The notes: generated by a model not told the origin, from the sequence alone. A stretch of 64,000 nucleotides of DNA from Enchytraeus crypticus (GCA_905160935.1 CAJHZI010000447.1:567501-631500); one strand, 5' to 3'; positions 22,900 to 35,729 are shown, counted from the stretch's first letter. Translations and numbers: made by a program.

Positions 22900-22900
<1 letters not shown>

Positions 22901-22939
22901 GAATACGTTGATCAATCAATGATAATCAAAAGTTTTCGT

Positions 22940-23215
22940 GATGATGAACGAAGAGCACATCGCTGGTGTAGGCGTTGTCCCTGGAGCAAGCCTGCTCAAC
23001 GCTGCGTGTGAGGGGAGGTGGTCCATAGCTGAACACCCAGAATACATTAGTCGATGGATGCTCCTTTATGGACTTCCGGGAAATTAGGTCGACCAAAGCG
23101 AGTGGTGGACCTCAAACCAGTGAACAGACTCCTGTCTGAGATCTTCTGGAAGTGGCGCTCACATATGTACAGCATGGCAGGGCGGAAGTCAAACTTTCCC
23201 TTCCTTAATCTTCCC
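22940..23215 (+). other. Unassigned, relatively GC-rich segment
   Basis: Less AT-rich than its surroundings, with short open stretches (for example AGVGVVPGASLLNA in one frame, [18 protein letters not shown] in another). It may be a fragment of an unrecognised retroelement; no motif is diagnostic. Confidence 0.25.
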
Positions 23216-23240
23216 TTCCTAGTAATCTATATTACTTTGC

Positions 23241-23287
23241 ATGCTTTTAGTTATTATCCATAATTCACTATTATATATAAAGATAGG

Positions 23288-23369
<82 letters not shown>

Positions 23370-24080
23370 TTAATTCTTATTTTCAAGCTTAATTTTTTAA
23401 TTCTTAGTTTAGATTTATATTTGTTAAATGCCATCATTGTTAATTTTTTTCCTTCGATTTAAATCTTTTTCTGATTCTAGCATACTACCTAAGTATTTAG
23501 TATTTTGCCATTTCATATCATCTATTGTGTTTGGTGTAATTAGTTTCTCTGTTTTATCTTTACTTATCTGTAAATTTCTCCTTTTTAACCTACTTTCTAC
23601 ATATATTCTATTAGTTCATCAGATTTGTTATTTCCAAAAATATCCCATCCTATATCACCGGCAAACTGCTAATCTATTGTTTCTGTATTTACTTTCTCAT
23701 TTTTGTTTTTATTCCAGTATGTATGATCTTGTATTTCAACTGGTATATTATTATCTTCTTTTGCATTTAAAGCTATGGCTAGATATCACGTAAATAATAT
23801 AGGACTTAAGCAAACTCCTTGAGGAACTCCTGTACGTGTTGGTATTAATTTTTTTCCTTCAAATTGTCATATATAACTTTTATGTTTGCATTTTGTATTA
23901 AAATTTTTATTATATAAAGTTCATCTTTCTCTAAAATCTGTGTTAAATCTTCAATTAATGTCTTTCTGTTTATACAAGCAAACGCTTTACTCATATCTAA
24001 TAAAAGTATTTCATTATTTACATTTTGATTTATAAAAATTTCTATGATTAGTTGTAAAGAACATACATTTTCTGTGATGA
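23241..24080 (-). pseudogene. RTE-like LINE fragment interrupted by (TA)n
   Basis: The minus strand matches the RT palm and thumb region of the copy at 28784-30300 (DMSKAFACINR-like and FADDIG-like segments, then the IFIYNSELWIITKS segment). A (TA)n tract at 23292-23364 is inserted in the C-terminal part. Frameshifts are frequent. Plus-strand frames here (for example 23428-23793) are shadows. Confidence 0.7.
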
Positions 24081-24094
24081 TTCTCCCTCAGATT

Positions 24095-24150
24095 AATAAT
24101 AATAACAACAACTAGAGTGCTACTGTCATCAATGACAACATCGAGCACTA
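24095..24150 (-). repeat. Short dispersed repeat
   Basis: The segment around GAGTGCTACTGTCATCAATG is the inverted counterpart of 13550-13605, both next to an AT-triplet run. Confidence 0.4.
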
Positions 24151-24420
24151 TTGAGTCAAAATCAAGCCGACGAGCATAAAGATGGTCCAAGACGTTTCAA
24201 ATTCCAAAATCCATATAATCCAAAGATCTTTAAAATAGGTAGATATGGCATGACTGTTGTTTCAGCGATAGCAGTTTTGTAACAAGAGCTACTTGATTTC
24301 CAGCATGCCCCAATTTAAACGTGAGGGTAAACAAAGCCCCTTGGTCATATGTGTATTTAACAGAAATTTCTGTAATTTCGGATTTATTTCATGATATTCG
24401 GCCTCTAAACGGTTTTAAGA

Positions 24421-24503
24421 TGATGTATTGTTGCGCATGTGGGTATACAAATTCCAAAAATCCGGAAACTAAAGAACGGGGAATATTCTTTAACAAATTT
24501 TAA
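24421..24503 (+). pseudogene. Possible THAP-like zinc finger start
   Basis: A 27-codon stretch beginning MMYCCACGYTNSKN and ending ERGIFFNKF resembles the first part of a THAP domain (C-x2-4-C, then G-I-x-F-x-x-F). A stop follows immediately and no downstream Cys/His pair is visible. It may be a decayed exon or a P-element-like transposase remnant. The identification rests on a short motif only. Confidence 0.25.
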
Positions 24504-24509
24504 ATAAAC

Positions 24510-25690
24510 TTTGTTTGCATTTTAAATTGTATTATAAAACTATGCATCCAATTAATAGAAATTCGGTTCAAATAATTTTTTTGTCATGACAATATACTGG
24601 ATAGATGTGACTATAAACGTGCTCCTAAAGTGATTCATTATCGTTCAAAAGCTTTAAAAATGTTCAAAAACTTCATTATTTTATGCCATTTAATAACGAT
24701 CAGCTGCTATTGTTTACCTCTGGCTATCAAAATTAGTTGGTGGTATCTCTGCAATTTTTGAACTCAATGCTTACAATGGTTGAGATTGCATTGGACACTT
24801 CTACGGTTTTTCTTTATTCTATGAGATAATCAGTCCAAAGTACATAGAATTAAATAAAATAAGGTTTAGGCGCAGGTCGCTAAGAAATCCAATAAAGTTA
24901 AGATTAGTAATGCACATGAACATGAAAGACAAACCAATGTAGGAAAAGATCGGAGAAGTTACTTAGCGTCGAATTGCGCGCTAACGGCAGTCTTGTTGAT
25001 ATCAACCGTTCTACACTTATTTCTGGAAGCATTATTAGGCCCAGGTACAAGAGCTTAGAGCAATAATATTGGTTAAGATGTAACATAAAACAAGATTTTG
25101 GAATAAGACAATCAATGGGAGGAGCTTAAGTGTTATTGTTGAATCTTAGAGTAAAACCATAAAGGTATAATAAAACTATATATTTACTCTATTATATTTA
25201 CCCTATATTTACTCTAAGAGTAAAACAATAAATGGCGGACTGTCGTGGCGGAAGTCCACTTGTTCAGACTACTGTCTGAAACAAGGATCGCTAAAGGGGT
25301 TTTCTGGGGTTGAGGGACGAAACCGAGTTTTATTTTAATTTTTTTTAAATTTTTTAATCCGTATAGTTACACACATGATATAACGCATGTGTTTACAATG
25401 TTTTCCTGTCTTAAGTTTCTGTTTTTGTAGTTTTCGTTATTTCCTCCATTCCTTTCCATGGTTATTAGTAATCGTTGCCTTTTGTTGGCGCTCCAATAGC
25501 AGCCGGCGCGGATTTAAGAATAACCTCCAACACCCTGGGCATTGTTTACTTTCAAAGCTGTCTACACGCGGTCTTCCAAAGTGGTCGCCCACAATTTACT
25601 AACCGCGTACAGCGTGGCTTTACTTCGTTCAACTGACGCGCAGCTTAACTGAGTGCGCTAAATTCCCCCCCCCCCTCCCGATAAATATTA
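24510..25690. other. Non-coding stretch upstream of the RTE-like LINE
   Basis: 24510-25380 shows no gene. 25480-25690 is GC-richer (GCAGCCGGCGCGG, then a C-run at 25666-25675) and may be the 5' untranslated region of the LINE that starts near 25770. Confidence 0.35.
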
Positions 25691-25769
25691 TAAATATTCA
25701 TAAATATTCATGTACTTGGTCAGATCTAGATGCTTTTTCTTAGACTTAAATAGTAGAAAACAAATATAA

Positions 25770-28750
25770 ATAACAAATATGCTTTGAATAGGCAGTCTAA
25801 ATGTTAGAGGTTTCAACTATGAGCTAAAATGTAAGATGATAGCAAATGATTTTAAACAGTACAGATTAGATATTATGACAATACAAGAAACACACGCTAA
25901 AACAGAACATATAACATATATAAGCACGATACAAAATGATCAATTTAACATATTCAACTCAGGAACAAAATCAACTAGTGGCGTAGGAATAATAACAAAA
26001 AAGATTTACATGGAAACTTCACAATAGTAGACGATAGAATTTGTTATTTTAGCTGTGAACTAAACAATGAAAAATACGTCACCATAAGTGCCTATGCTCC
26101 CACTTTACCTGTAAGTGAAAAACAACCTGAAATTAGAGATAAATTTTATGAAAAACGTGAAAGTATAATGAATAAATTTAGTAATAGAACAAACATTATA
26201 ATAGGAGGAGACTTCAATGCAAAAACGGGCTCTGGATTTACAACAGACCCAGAAAATATGGGAAAATTTGGTAAGGGGATAATAAATAGCAATGGAGAAA
26301 AACTACTAGAATTCTGTAGCAAATATAATCTAGGACTATCAATCACTCTACTTCAACACAAAATAGCCCACAGAGCTACATGGACTAGTCAATCAAAATC
26401 AACAAACACTAGATCTAAAACAAATCAAATTGATTATATCATAACACAAATAAAAAACAAGCACATGATAGAAAATGGCAGATCTTATAGTGGTCATTTG
26501 ACTGATACAGATCATAAACTAGTAATATGTCAAATAAAATTTGAAAAAATATATATAAGAATAATACCAAATATAAGAAAAAATGTTTGTAAACTGAATC
26601 TAGAAAAACTAAGTAACAACGATAGCAAAGAAAAATTCCAAGTTAACATACAACATGATTATGATAAATTTGTAGAAGAAAATGAAGAAATAAGCTGGAA
26701 AAATCTCTCAGAAATAATAAAAAATAGTAGTATAAAATATCTCAAATCAGAAGACCAACATGCAGATAAAAAATATACAGTAAACCCTTTAATTAGTAAA
26801 CTTTCTGCAAAGCAAAAAGACATAAGAAATATAATAGAATCCACAACAAATGAGAACTTGAAAAATAAAATGAAGAAAGAAAGAAATGCCGAAATGAAAT
26901 GTCTACATAAAGAAATAATAATTGAAAATAGTCAAAAAGAAGAAAGAGAAATAGAAGAACTCGCAAACACAAAAAACGACTCTATTAAAATGTTCAAAGT
27001 CTTGCGAAAGATAAATAGACAAAAACCAAAAGAAAAACTATTTTTAAGAGAAAACAATAACATAATACAAAATGAAAATGTAATAAATACAAAAATAACT
27101 GAACACTTCAAAGATATATTTTACAACCAAAATACAGAAATATTAACTGAAATTAAACCTGAAAAAATGAAGACACCTTTCTCTACAGATGAAATAAAAA
27201 ATACTGTTAGGAAATTAAAAGCAAATAGAAGTCCAGGATCTGATGAAATCACAGCAGAAAAACTTAACAACTGTCCTGAAAAATTTACAGTGAAATTGCA
27301 AAAATATTCAATAGAATGGATGAAACTGGAAAATATCCAGAAGAAATTAAACTACGAATACTAATACCTTTACAAAAACCAGGGAAAGCAAAAGGCGCAT
27401 GTAGCAACTTTAGACCAATAATCCTATTAAATCGTATCAGAAAAATACTGTCAATTATAATGTTAAATAGAATATACAATAAAATAGACAAAATAATACC
27501 AGTCACTCAAGCCGCCTACAGATCAGGAAGGAGTACCACTGAACACGTCCTAACATTAAAACTTCTTATCGAAAAAGCAATAACAAACAAAAACTCAGAA
27601 ATAGAAATCATGCTTCTAGACATGAGTAAGGCATTTGATACTGTCAATAGAAATAAATTATTAGAGGATTTAAGTAAAATAATTGATCAGGACAAATTGC
27701 ATATAGTAAAACTTATTATTGATGATGTAATATTAAAAGTAAAAAATGGAGATGTAACTGGAAATGAAGTTTGAAACAAATATTGGAATACCACTAGGAG
27801 ATTGCTTAAGCCCGGTACTTTTCACATTTTACCTTGCAAATAGCTTAACAAACATGAGAACCAAATTCAAATAGCAAATCAAATTGAAGAACACTCATAC
27901 TCCAAAGAAAATATACCATATGAAGAATTAATTCCTAATCATAGTTATTTGAACGTAACTATAGCATAAAAAGAGAAATGGGTATAAATATTGATCAGCA
28001 GTTTGCAGATGATATTGCATATGTAAGCACATGCAAAAATATAACAGACAAAATTCAAAAGGAAGTCAATGATAAACTGAATAAGAGAGATTTAAAACTA
28101 AACACAGATAAAACAGAAAAATATACCATTAGAAATAAAAATGATCAGGAATGGAAGAAATGCAAATATTTAGGTTCTTACCTGGATACTGAAAGAGACA
28201 TGATCCATAGAAAGCAATTGTGTATGGCTATTTTTAATAAATACAAGATGAAACTAACAAATAGCAAAATAGCAATGAAAACAAGAATATATATATTCAA
28301 TGCTTATATTACGCCAGTATACTTCTATAATAGTGAGCTATGGACATTAATTCAAAACAAGAACATGAAATCGATATATTTCATAGAAGTCTATTAAGAA
28401 AAATACTTAAAATATATTACCCTCACATTATAAGCAACGATAACTTATACATCTGAACAAATGAAAGAAATGGAGTCTTGCAATCTGAACACGAAGACTA
28501 AAGTGGATAGGACATTTACTTAGGTTACCAAACGATGCACCTGTAAAACTTGCTTTAAATGAGAATAGAAAATCTCAGACAAAACAAAGAGGTTGTCAAA
28601 ATAAACAAACATGGATGAAATTAGTAAATAAAGATCTAGCGTTAAGATATCAGAATTTGAACATATTAGATGAGAGCACCTGTGATCTGGCTGAGGATAG
28701 AGCAAGGTGGAGTCAATTAACCTTGAAACCTACTGCAGGGTCCAAGTAGG
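25770..28750 (+). pseudogene. RTE-like non-LTR retrotransposon, near full length, broken
   Basis: The order on the plus strand is: endonuclease start (LNVRGFN and TIQETHAK, 25790-26030); endonuclease core in 26168-27364 (IIIGGDFNAKTG, NQIDYIIT, DTDHKLV); linker; RT palm in 27316-27774 (LQKPGKAKG, FRPIILLNRI, AAYRSGRSTTEH, MSKAFDTVNR); RT motif with GIPLGDCLSP near 27785; FADDIAYV at about 28010 (in 27978-28397); then the thumb and C-terminal tail to about 28750. At least four frameshifts separate these pieces, so it is inactive. The A-rich coding strand and conserved domain order place it among AP-endonuclease LINEs close to RTE. Confidence 0.8.
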
Positions 28751-28783
28751 ACGTAGCGCAGTCTTAGTAGTAGTAGTAAAACA

Positions 28784-30300
28784 ATATAAGTGCAGGACTT
28801 GATGAAGTATTTGCTGAAGAATTAAAAAATTGTCCAAATGTAATATTTAAATTAATAACAGAGATATTCAACAACCTTGCAGAAGGAAAAGAAAGTTTAG
28901 AAGAAATAGCGAAGGGAATATTGATTCCTTTGCAGAAGCCAGGCAAACCAAAAGGGAAAGTAGAAAATCTAAGACCAACCAATAATTCTATTAAATACCC
29001 TAAGGAAAATATTATGTATAATAATGTTCAACAGAATATGTAATAAAATAGATAATCAAATTCCATTAAGTCAGGCCGCATATAGAAGAGGGAGAAGCAC
29101 CGCAGAAAATGTATGTTTATTAAAACTAATAATAGAAAAGGCAATAATAAATCAAAATGTAAATAATGAAATACTTTTATTAGATATGAGTAAAGCGTTT
29201 GATTGTGTAAACAGAAAGATACTAATTGAAGATTTAAAAGAGATCGTAGAGAAAGATGAACTTTATATAATACAATTTTTAATAGAAAATGTGAAAATAA
29301 AAGTTATAAATGACAATTTTGAAGGAAAAAAATTAATACCAAGACAGGAGTTCCTAAAGGAAACTGCTTAAGTCCTATATTATTTACTTTATATCTAGCC
29401 ATAGCTTTAAATGCAAAAGAAGATAATAATAATATACCAGTAGAAATAGAAGATCGTACATATTGGAATAAACATAAAAATGAGAAAATAAATATAGAAA
29501 CAATAGATCAGCAGTTTGCTGATGATATAGGATGGATTATATTTGTAAATAACAAATCTGATGAACTAATAGAATATGTAGAAAATAAATTAAAAAGGAG
29601 AGATTTACAGATAATTAAAGATAAAACAGAGAAAATAATTGTACCTAACACAATAGAAGATATGCAATGGCAAAATACTAAATACTTAGGTAGTATGCTA
29701 GAATCAGAAAAAGATTTAAATCGAAGGAAAAAAATTAACAATGATGGCATTTAACAAATATAAATCTAAACTAAGAATTAAAAAATTAAGCTTGAAAATG
29801 AGAATTAAAATATTTAATATATATACCAAACCTATCTTTATATACAATAGTGAACTATGGATAATAACAAAAAGCTTGGAAAGTAATATAAATATATTTC
29901 AAAGAAAGCTATTGAGAATCATACTAAATATAAAATATCCACACATAATTAGCAATACGGATCTATATGACAGAACACAAGAAAAATCATGGAGCGAATT
30001 AATAAAATTCAAAAGACTCAGTCGGATAGGACATCTGCTAAGATTGGATGAAAATACTCCAGTAAGAAGAGCTCTAAATTATAGAATAACAAATAATAAA
30101 ACGAAACTAGGTATGAGAAATAAATATACTTTAATTAAACAATATAATAAAGATATAAAACAAATAGACACTCAATATAACCTAGCACAGAGTGATATCT
30201 ATGATCTTGCCCAGGACTGGTATCAGTGGAGTCAGAGGGTAAAAGAGGCTGCTCTGGTGTCCACAAAGTGACGTCACGCAGAGAAAAGAAGAAGAAGAGT
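28784..30300 (+). pseudogene. RTE-like LINE, second copy (5' truncated)
   Basis: Starts inside the RT (GLDEVFAEELKNCPN) and keeps LQKPGKPKG, AAYRRGRSTAEN, DMSKAFDCVNR (29024-29371), NCLSPILFTLY, QQFADDIGW (about 29510-29540) and the C-terminal domain with NSELWIITKS, HIISNTDLYDRT and SRIGHLLRLDEN (29741-30271). It has at least three frame changes. It lies head to tail with the 25770 copy, about 35 bp apart, and is clearly a different subfamily member rather than a duplication. Confidence 0.8.
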
Positions 30301-30309
30301 AAATATAGT

Positions 30310-30930
30310 TGACGTGTAGATAAAATCACAAATTAGTGATACCGGGACACTTAATGTGTAAAGCTGAATTTTTGTGTAGTTGTAGAAGATGTTAAGGACT
30401 ACTCGTATGAAAAGTTCCCCGTTTCTAGGACCTCGGCAAAAAAAGTTATACATTCTAAAATCACTGATTGTATGAAAGGTTTAACTTGATTTATCTATTT
30501 TCTGGTCTTTATGCAATAGATCAAGCACCTTCATGTTACATATTAATCTATATATTGCAATGGAAAAGTTATGATACTTTTCTAGTCTAGTTGGACTTTC
30601 AGTCAGTAGTTAAGAGGTGGGTGATTTAATTATTAGTGCTTACTTCTTGACTAAGTCAAGTAATAGGTTTAGCTTCTAGCTGTGAATTTTTGTGATTTAA
30701 AAAGTGTTATGCAGATTCGTGTTGATAGCATTGTATTTATATTATTGTATTTATATTAAAATAAGTTGAATGATTGGCATATGCATTAAAGTTATATATT
30801 GATAAGGTTTAATTAGTTAATGCATAACAAACGAGAGTTAACAAACGTTAAAAGTGAATGTTAACTTGAATACCAAATGGCTGATATTGTTTAACTGTAT
30901 TAATCTATTAATTGTTGAAATATTAACTGT
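30310..30930. other. AT-rich non-coding stretch
   Basis: Probably LINE 3' untranslated or host sequence; nothing recognised. Confidence 0.4.
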
Positions 30931-30935
30931 GTATA

Positions 30936-30939
30936 TATA

Positions 30940-31008
<69 letters not shown>
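30936..31008. repeat. (TA)n microsatellite
   Basis: Uninterrupted TA tract, followed by a short direct duplication of TTAATATAGTAATAATATTTTC (written once, 31006-31055). Confidence 0.9.
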
Positions 31009-31014
<6 letters not shown>

Positions 31015-31064
31015 TAGTAATAATATTTTCCATATTAATATAGTAATAATATTTTCGCCAGTGG

Positions 31065-31194
31065 CTGGAGCCAGTGGCGAAGTCGGTAAGATACTCGACT
31101 GCGAATCTGATGGTGCGGGTTCAAATCCTGGGCTCACCCGTCACTGACATCGCTTTCGAGTGAGGAAACTGACATTAACCTTAGCTTTACCAGC
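31065..31194 (+). repeat. SINE-A copy, near complete
   Basis: A clear full unit: GGAGCCAGTGGCGAAGTCGG, GGTAAGATACTCGACTGCG (A-box region), GGGTTCAAATCCTGGGCTC (B box), then CGCTTTCGAGTGAGGAAACTG and CTTAGCTTTACCAGC. Confidence 0.85.
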
Positions 31195-31487
31195 TATATA
31201 TATGTATATATATATATGTGTGTGTGTGTGTGTATTCACCGTGTTGTGTCCAAGTTGTTTGAAGAATTGACCAACTTGGTGACTGCACGTGTCGTAGAAG
31301 GCAACTAAAGCACTAAGATCCATACCAAGGTCAGAAAGTGCTTTCAGTTGGTGAGCGCATAGGCTCCAGAAATTGCCACAAAAATGTAAATTAATGCAAA
31401 AGTCTCAAATAGGTGATTGACTGATGGATGATATGATGTAGGACAAAGAGGATTTGAGACCGTCTATTCGTATCCCACCCATTGGAA

Positions 31488-32034
31488 AACTGGGATTCAT
31501 TGGAATTTCAAATGTTTAGGTCATACTATAACTGAAGACGGGAAATGTGAGACGGAAATATGAAGTAGGATTGCACAAGCAATAGCGGCCTTAGGTGATA
31601 GGAAAGAACTTTTATCAAAAAGTCTGTAGAAAGACACAAAGATAAAGAAAGTGAAAAATTGGGTTTGGACTACGGAATTGTATGGATGTGAAACATGAAC
31701 CTTAAGGAAGGAAGATATTAGGAAACGGGAGACATTTGAAATGTGGATTTGGAGAAGAATAGAGAGGATTAGCTGGACTCGAAGGTTACAAATGAAGAAG
31801 TTCTGGAAATAGACAGATAGACTGTTGATAAATATATTAAGAAATAGGAAGAAGAGTTGGATAAGACATAATCTAAGGGGGAAGGTCTATTAATAGTGGT
31901 CATAGAAGGTAGAATGGAAGGAAAAGGAGGCCGGGGCAGGCCGAGATTAGGTATGTTGTATGATTTAAAGACCCACGCATATGTGGAAATGAAGAGGAAA
32001 GTGGAAGACAGAGTCTTTAAGAGTGGAGGCATAT

Positions 32035-32036
<2 letters not shown>
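31488..32036 (+). mobile_element. LINE-B 3' fragment
   Basis: Decayed ORF2 C-terminus on the plus strand (WIWRRIERISW-like at 31743-31775, GRPRLGMLYDLK-like near 31940-31985). It stops at GGAGGCATATAAATATATA, where a long (TA)n begins, the same point as the 2914-3050 copy. Confidence 0.75.
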
Positions 32037-32144
<108 letters not shown>

Positions 32145-32145
32145 T

Positions 32146-32270
32146 AGAGATGGGAATCAAACCGAACCCTAAAATCTTTAATTTTGACCGAACTGAACCT
32201 GAACCCAGACTCTGACCGAACCCGAACCGAACCCAGACTGTGGCCAAACGCTGGCTTCGTCCAAATCGAA
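32146..32270 (+). repeat. CCGAAC-rich transposon end, second piece
   Basis: Starts AGAGATGGGAATCAAACCGA and continues with CCGAACC repeats. It is the inverted counterpart of 13640-13880. Confidence 0.55.
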
Positions 32271-32540
32271 TCGATTCCTTGGAAGTTCCTTTCTCCTTTG
32301 CCAGCTTCAGGAGCAAAGAACACAATTATTTTCAGCTATTTTTTAAAGTCTTCATTAAGATATTATGGAGAATGTTTGACATTATATAAAGATATTAAGA
32401 ACAATACACATATATATTACTTTTTGCATTTACATGTCTTACAGTATCTAACAGCATATATTCAGATAAGGCTGGTTCCGACACAAATTTTAAAATTAAT
32501 AACGGTTAGCGATACAAAGTAATATTAGCGTTACAAAGTA

Positions 32541-33090
32541 ATGGTAGTGGGAAGCGAGACTGGTCTACAGAAGATACTGCGATTCTCTGAATGATACGAC
32601 ATTGAAATATGGAATTAAGATTAACATTACAGAGACAAAAGTGATGAGAGTATCCCAGAATAGAGGTGAAGTCAATATTATAATAAATGTTATGAAATTG
32701 GAAAAGGTATAAGGAGTTCAAATATTTAGGTCATACTGTAACAGATGATGGGAAACGTGAGACTTAAATATATTGTTGGATTGCACAAGCAAAACGAAGT
32801 CTTCGATAATAGGAAAGAACTTTTAACAAAAAGTCTAACGAAAGACACTAAGATAAAAATAGTGAAAACCAGGCAATTTTATGGATGTAAAGCTGGTTAA
32901 GCTAATGTTAGCGTCAGTTTCCTCACTCGAAGGTGAAGTCTGTGACGGGTGAGCCCAGGATTTGAATCCCGCACATACTGATCCGCAAAACATGGACATC
33001 GAGGAGAGAAAATATCAGTAAACTAGAGGCATTGGAAATGTGGATATGGAAAAGAATTGAAAGGATTAGTTGGACTCAAATAGACTCTTA
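32541..33090 (+). mobile_element. LINE-B fragment carrying a SINE
   Basis: Plus-strand sequence parallel to 42157-42830 (GCGAGACTGG, then CTGAATGATACGACATTG), reaching the WIWKRIERISW-like codons near 33040-33075. A SINE-A fragment interrupts it at 32891-32987. Many indels; no open frame. Confidence 0.7.
32891..32987 (-). repeat. SINE-A fragment in LINE-B
   Basis: Antisense SINE body and head (AGCGTCAGTTTCCTCACTCG, GTGACGGGTGAGCCCAGG, CATACTGATCCGC), truncated before the A box. Confidence 0.75.
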
Positions 33091-33091
33091 G

Positions 33092-33320
33092 TTTCAAATT
33101 TGAAACCCTAACGTAAATTATGAAGTTTAATACTGCTTCAGTTGATAGTAAACGTGTGATATTGTGATAATTTCTCTGTGGAAGTACACGTGTTTACCAC
33201 ATCGTCCTTATTTGACATTTTTATGTTAATAAACTGCACTTTATCTCTGAAATACTGGATCAAATTTTAGCCATGACATTTCCACTTTCGTTTTCCATTT
33301 TCGTATAACCGTTTCTAATA
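33092..33320 (+). repeat. Dispersed repeat R1, copy 2
   Basis: Shares CTGTGGAAGTACACGTGTTT and TTATTTGACATTTTTATGTT with the copies at 13118 and 59201. It is cut at 33320 by the mariner element whose TA target lies in a segment (TTTCTAATA) also present at 59390. Confidence 0.75.
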
Positions 33321-34074
33321 CAGGGTGGTCTAGAATAAATGAAACTTCGTTGAAGGCTAATAACTTAGACATTTTTTATCCAAACGTCCTACTTTATACA
33401 TTAAATTAAAGGCAATTCTCTTTTCTATTAACTTGCTAAATATCCGATGTAATTTTCAATGAAATTGGGTGAAAACTGAATATATGAAAATAAAGAATGT
33501 AACATTGTGTGCATTATGCCTCAATTATTTCAGAAAGCACATTGCAGTTTCTATCCATGTATAATGAAAATAAAATAATGAATTGAGAATTAGTTAACTA
33601 ATGTTCAATGTGTCCACCATGTGCCCGAAGAACTGCATTCACCCGCTGAGACCACTGACCAATTTGCCGAGTCCACGAATGTCTGACTGATCTCTGGGTC
33701 CAGCGGAGAACATTGACTTGTTTCAAATGTTCAACGTCGGTCACGATAAACTAATTGCTGAAGACAATAGTAAACAATCGAATAGTAAATCGGGTTCAAA
33801 TCAGGGGGAGGACTGTTAGGTGGCCAGTTCTACGGTTCAATAAACTCTGGCAGATTTACATTCATACAGGTGATCATATGACATGAAAAACATGAAAATT
33901 ACATCGCGACTGACTAATGATAATTTCTCAAACATTTGTAATAGTATCTCTTTGATATTTAGCAAGTTAATAGAAAAGAGAATTGTCTTTAATTTAATGT
34001 ATAAAATAGGACGTTTGGATAAAAATTGTCACAGTTATTAGCCTCCAAAGTAGTTTCATTTATTCTGGATCACC

Positions 34075-34077
<3 letters not shown>
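33321..34077 (-). mobile_element. Mariner-type element 2 (deleted)
   Basis: Inverted ends CAGGGTGGTCTAGAATAAAT and ATTTATTCTGGATCACCCTG, flanked by TA at 33319-33320 and 34078-34079. The inverted similarity reaches over 100 bp inwards. The minus strand keeps a transposase C-terminus with NWPPNSP...DLNPI-type residues (one extra codon) and a terminal (R/L)RAHGGHIEH-like segment. Most of the gene is deleted. Confidence 0.8.
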
Positions 34078-34110
<33 letters not shown>

Positions 34111-34122
34111 TATATATATATA

Positions 34123-34936
34123 CAGGGTGAGTAAAAAAAAAAGATTACACCTGCAAAAGGTTTGAATATCGCAGGCTACTGTTAATATTTTCAAATCCAA
34201 CTTTTACCAATTACTAAAGGACTAATTTCTGATGAGGTGGCCAATTTTCATCCATTTTGGTACATAGATTGGCCAGTTATGCACGTTTCAGCAGAGCAAC
34301 CCCCCATTTTTGCCTAAAAATGGCGTAGGATGATGCTCCGACTCATGCATCTCGCCATGCACAGGAATGGATCAACGATACAAATCCGCAATTCATCATG
34401 AAGAGTGAATGACCTCCACGCTCTCCTGATCAAAATCCTCTGGATTATCATGACTGGAGAACCATGCTGCATCTCTATCAGAAGCGCCAGTCGAAGCCTA
34501 AAAACAAGGCAGAACTGTATATAAAAAGTGCTATCCACCATCAGTTTGGGAGAGACTGCCACAAACTGAAATCAACAAGGCTGTCCTAACGTTCCGAAAG
34601 CTGCTGCAGTCCTGAAAAGCAACTGGAGGAAAGCATAAAGAATAGGCAGTAATGCTAGCAGATACAACTGGTTCTTTCTGAACCACTCAACGACCCTTTT
34701 CAGAGCTAAAATAGAAATAAAATAAAATGAAATTTTTATTTACAGTACGTTAAAAAATGGGGGTTGCTCTGCTGAAGCTTTCATAATTGGCAAATCTATG
34801 TACCAAAATTGATGAAAATTGGCCACCCCATCAGAAATTAGCCCTGTAGTATTTGGTAAAAGTTTGATATGAAAATGTTAATAGCCTGAGATATTCAAAC
34901 TTTTTGCAGTTGTTATCACTTTTTTTACTCACCCTG
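34123..34936 (+). mobile_element. Tc1/mariner-type element, copy 2 of the 3227 family
   Basis: Ends CAGGGTGAGTAAAAAA and TTTTTTACTCACCCTG, with TA on both sides (34121-34122, 34937-34938). The plus strand carries transposase remnants with APTHASRHAQEWI and PPRSPDQNPLDYHDWR. Compared with the family signature, the Asp of SPDLNP is retained but Leu is replaced by Gln. An in-frame stop precedes it. Confidence 0.8.
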
Positions 34937-34948
34937 TATATATATGTA

Positions 34949-35729
34949 TACACTGTGAGTCATAAAAGACATGTGCGCAGTATTTCGTCCACAACTTTGA
35001 CAATTATGAACCGATTTTGAAAATATTTTCAGAACTGTAAAGAAGAAAAGTATTAATCTTAAGTCTAGTTTTTGTGACACTTCTGGTTTATTTTAGACAA
35101 TAAGAGACCATTTTACAAACATAGTCGGTTTTTGTTGAAATTTTAAAATGGTGTTTACTAATGAAGATAATGCGCTCATAAAAAAACTTGTACCTCTTAA
35201 AGGGTGATGGTGCACATTGGTTGATTGCCAAATTTCCAACAAAAAATGGATGCTGGGAGGGCTAGATTGCTTATTAGAGAAATTACGCCGAAAAGAAGAA
35301 AATAAATAATGTGGACGAGTTGAAGCAACGCCTTGTGGACGTTTGGCAAGACATGCAGCAATCTGTCACTGACAATGCAGAAGATGAGTGGTGCAAGCGT
35401 CTCCGTGCTTGTATTCTCGCCAAAGGAGGACATTGTGAGCATATGCTTTGATAGTTGACAGTAGTTGTATTACAACTGTTTGTTTCGTGTGTTTCATTGT
35501 TAGTTCCACCGGATTTGTAAACATTCTGTAGTGATTGATTTACTTAAACTGAATATTTTCAGTCGCGCATATTTTCAAGCACTGCTTCAACGAAAAAATA
35601 ATAATTAACAGAGTCACTTAATGTTATTTTATAGCAAATGTTTTCCTGATTATACCTAGGCAAGAAGTTAAAAAATCGGTTTACTAACACCAAAGTTATG
35701 GGCGAGAGACTGCGCACATGTTATATATA
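34949..35729 (+). mobile_element. Mariner-type element 3 (deleted)
   Basis: Inverted ends around ACATGTGCGCAGT (34968 region) and ACTGCGCACATGT (35709-35722), next to (TA)n. The plus strand has a transposase start (MVFTNEDNALIKKLVPLKG, from 35148) fused by deletion to a transposase end (VDELKQRLVDVWQDMQQ...CILAKGGHCEHML, ending about 35450). The DDE centre is missing. Confidence 0.75.

Noticed and set aside
23428..23793. 121-codon plus-strand hydrophobic frame
   Set aside because: Antisense of the RTE-like LINE; the same shadow appears opposite 29508-29750.
31065..31140. Functional tRNA genes at SINE heads
   Set aside because: Repeated with the same non-tRNA body at seven places and no clean acceptor stem.
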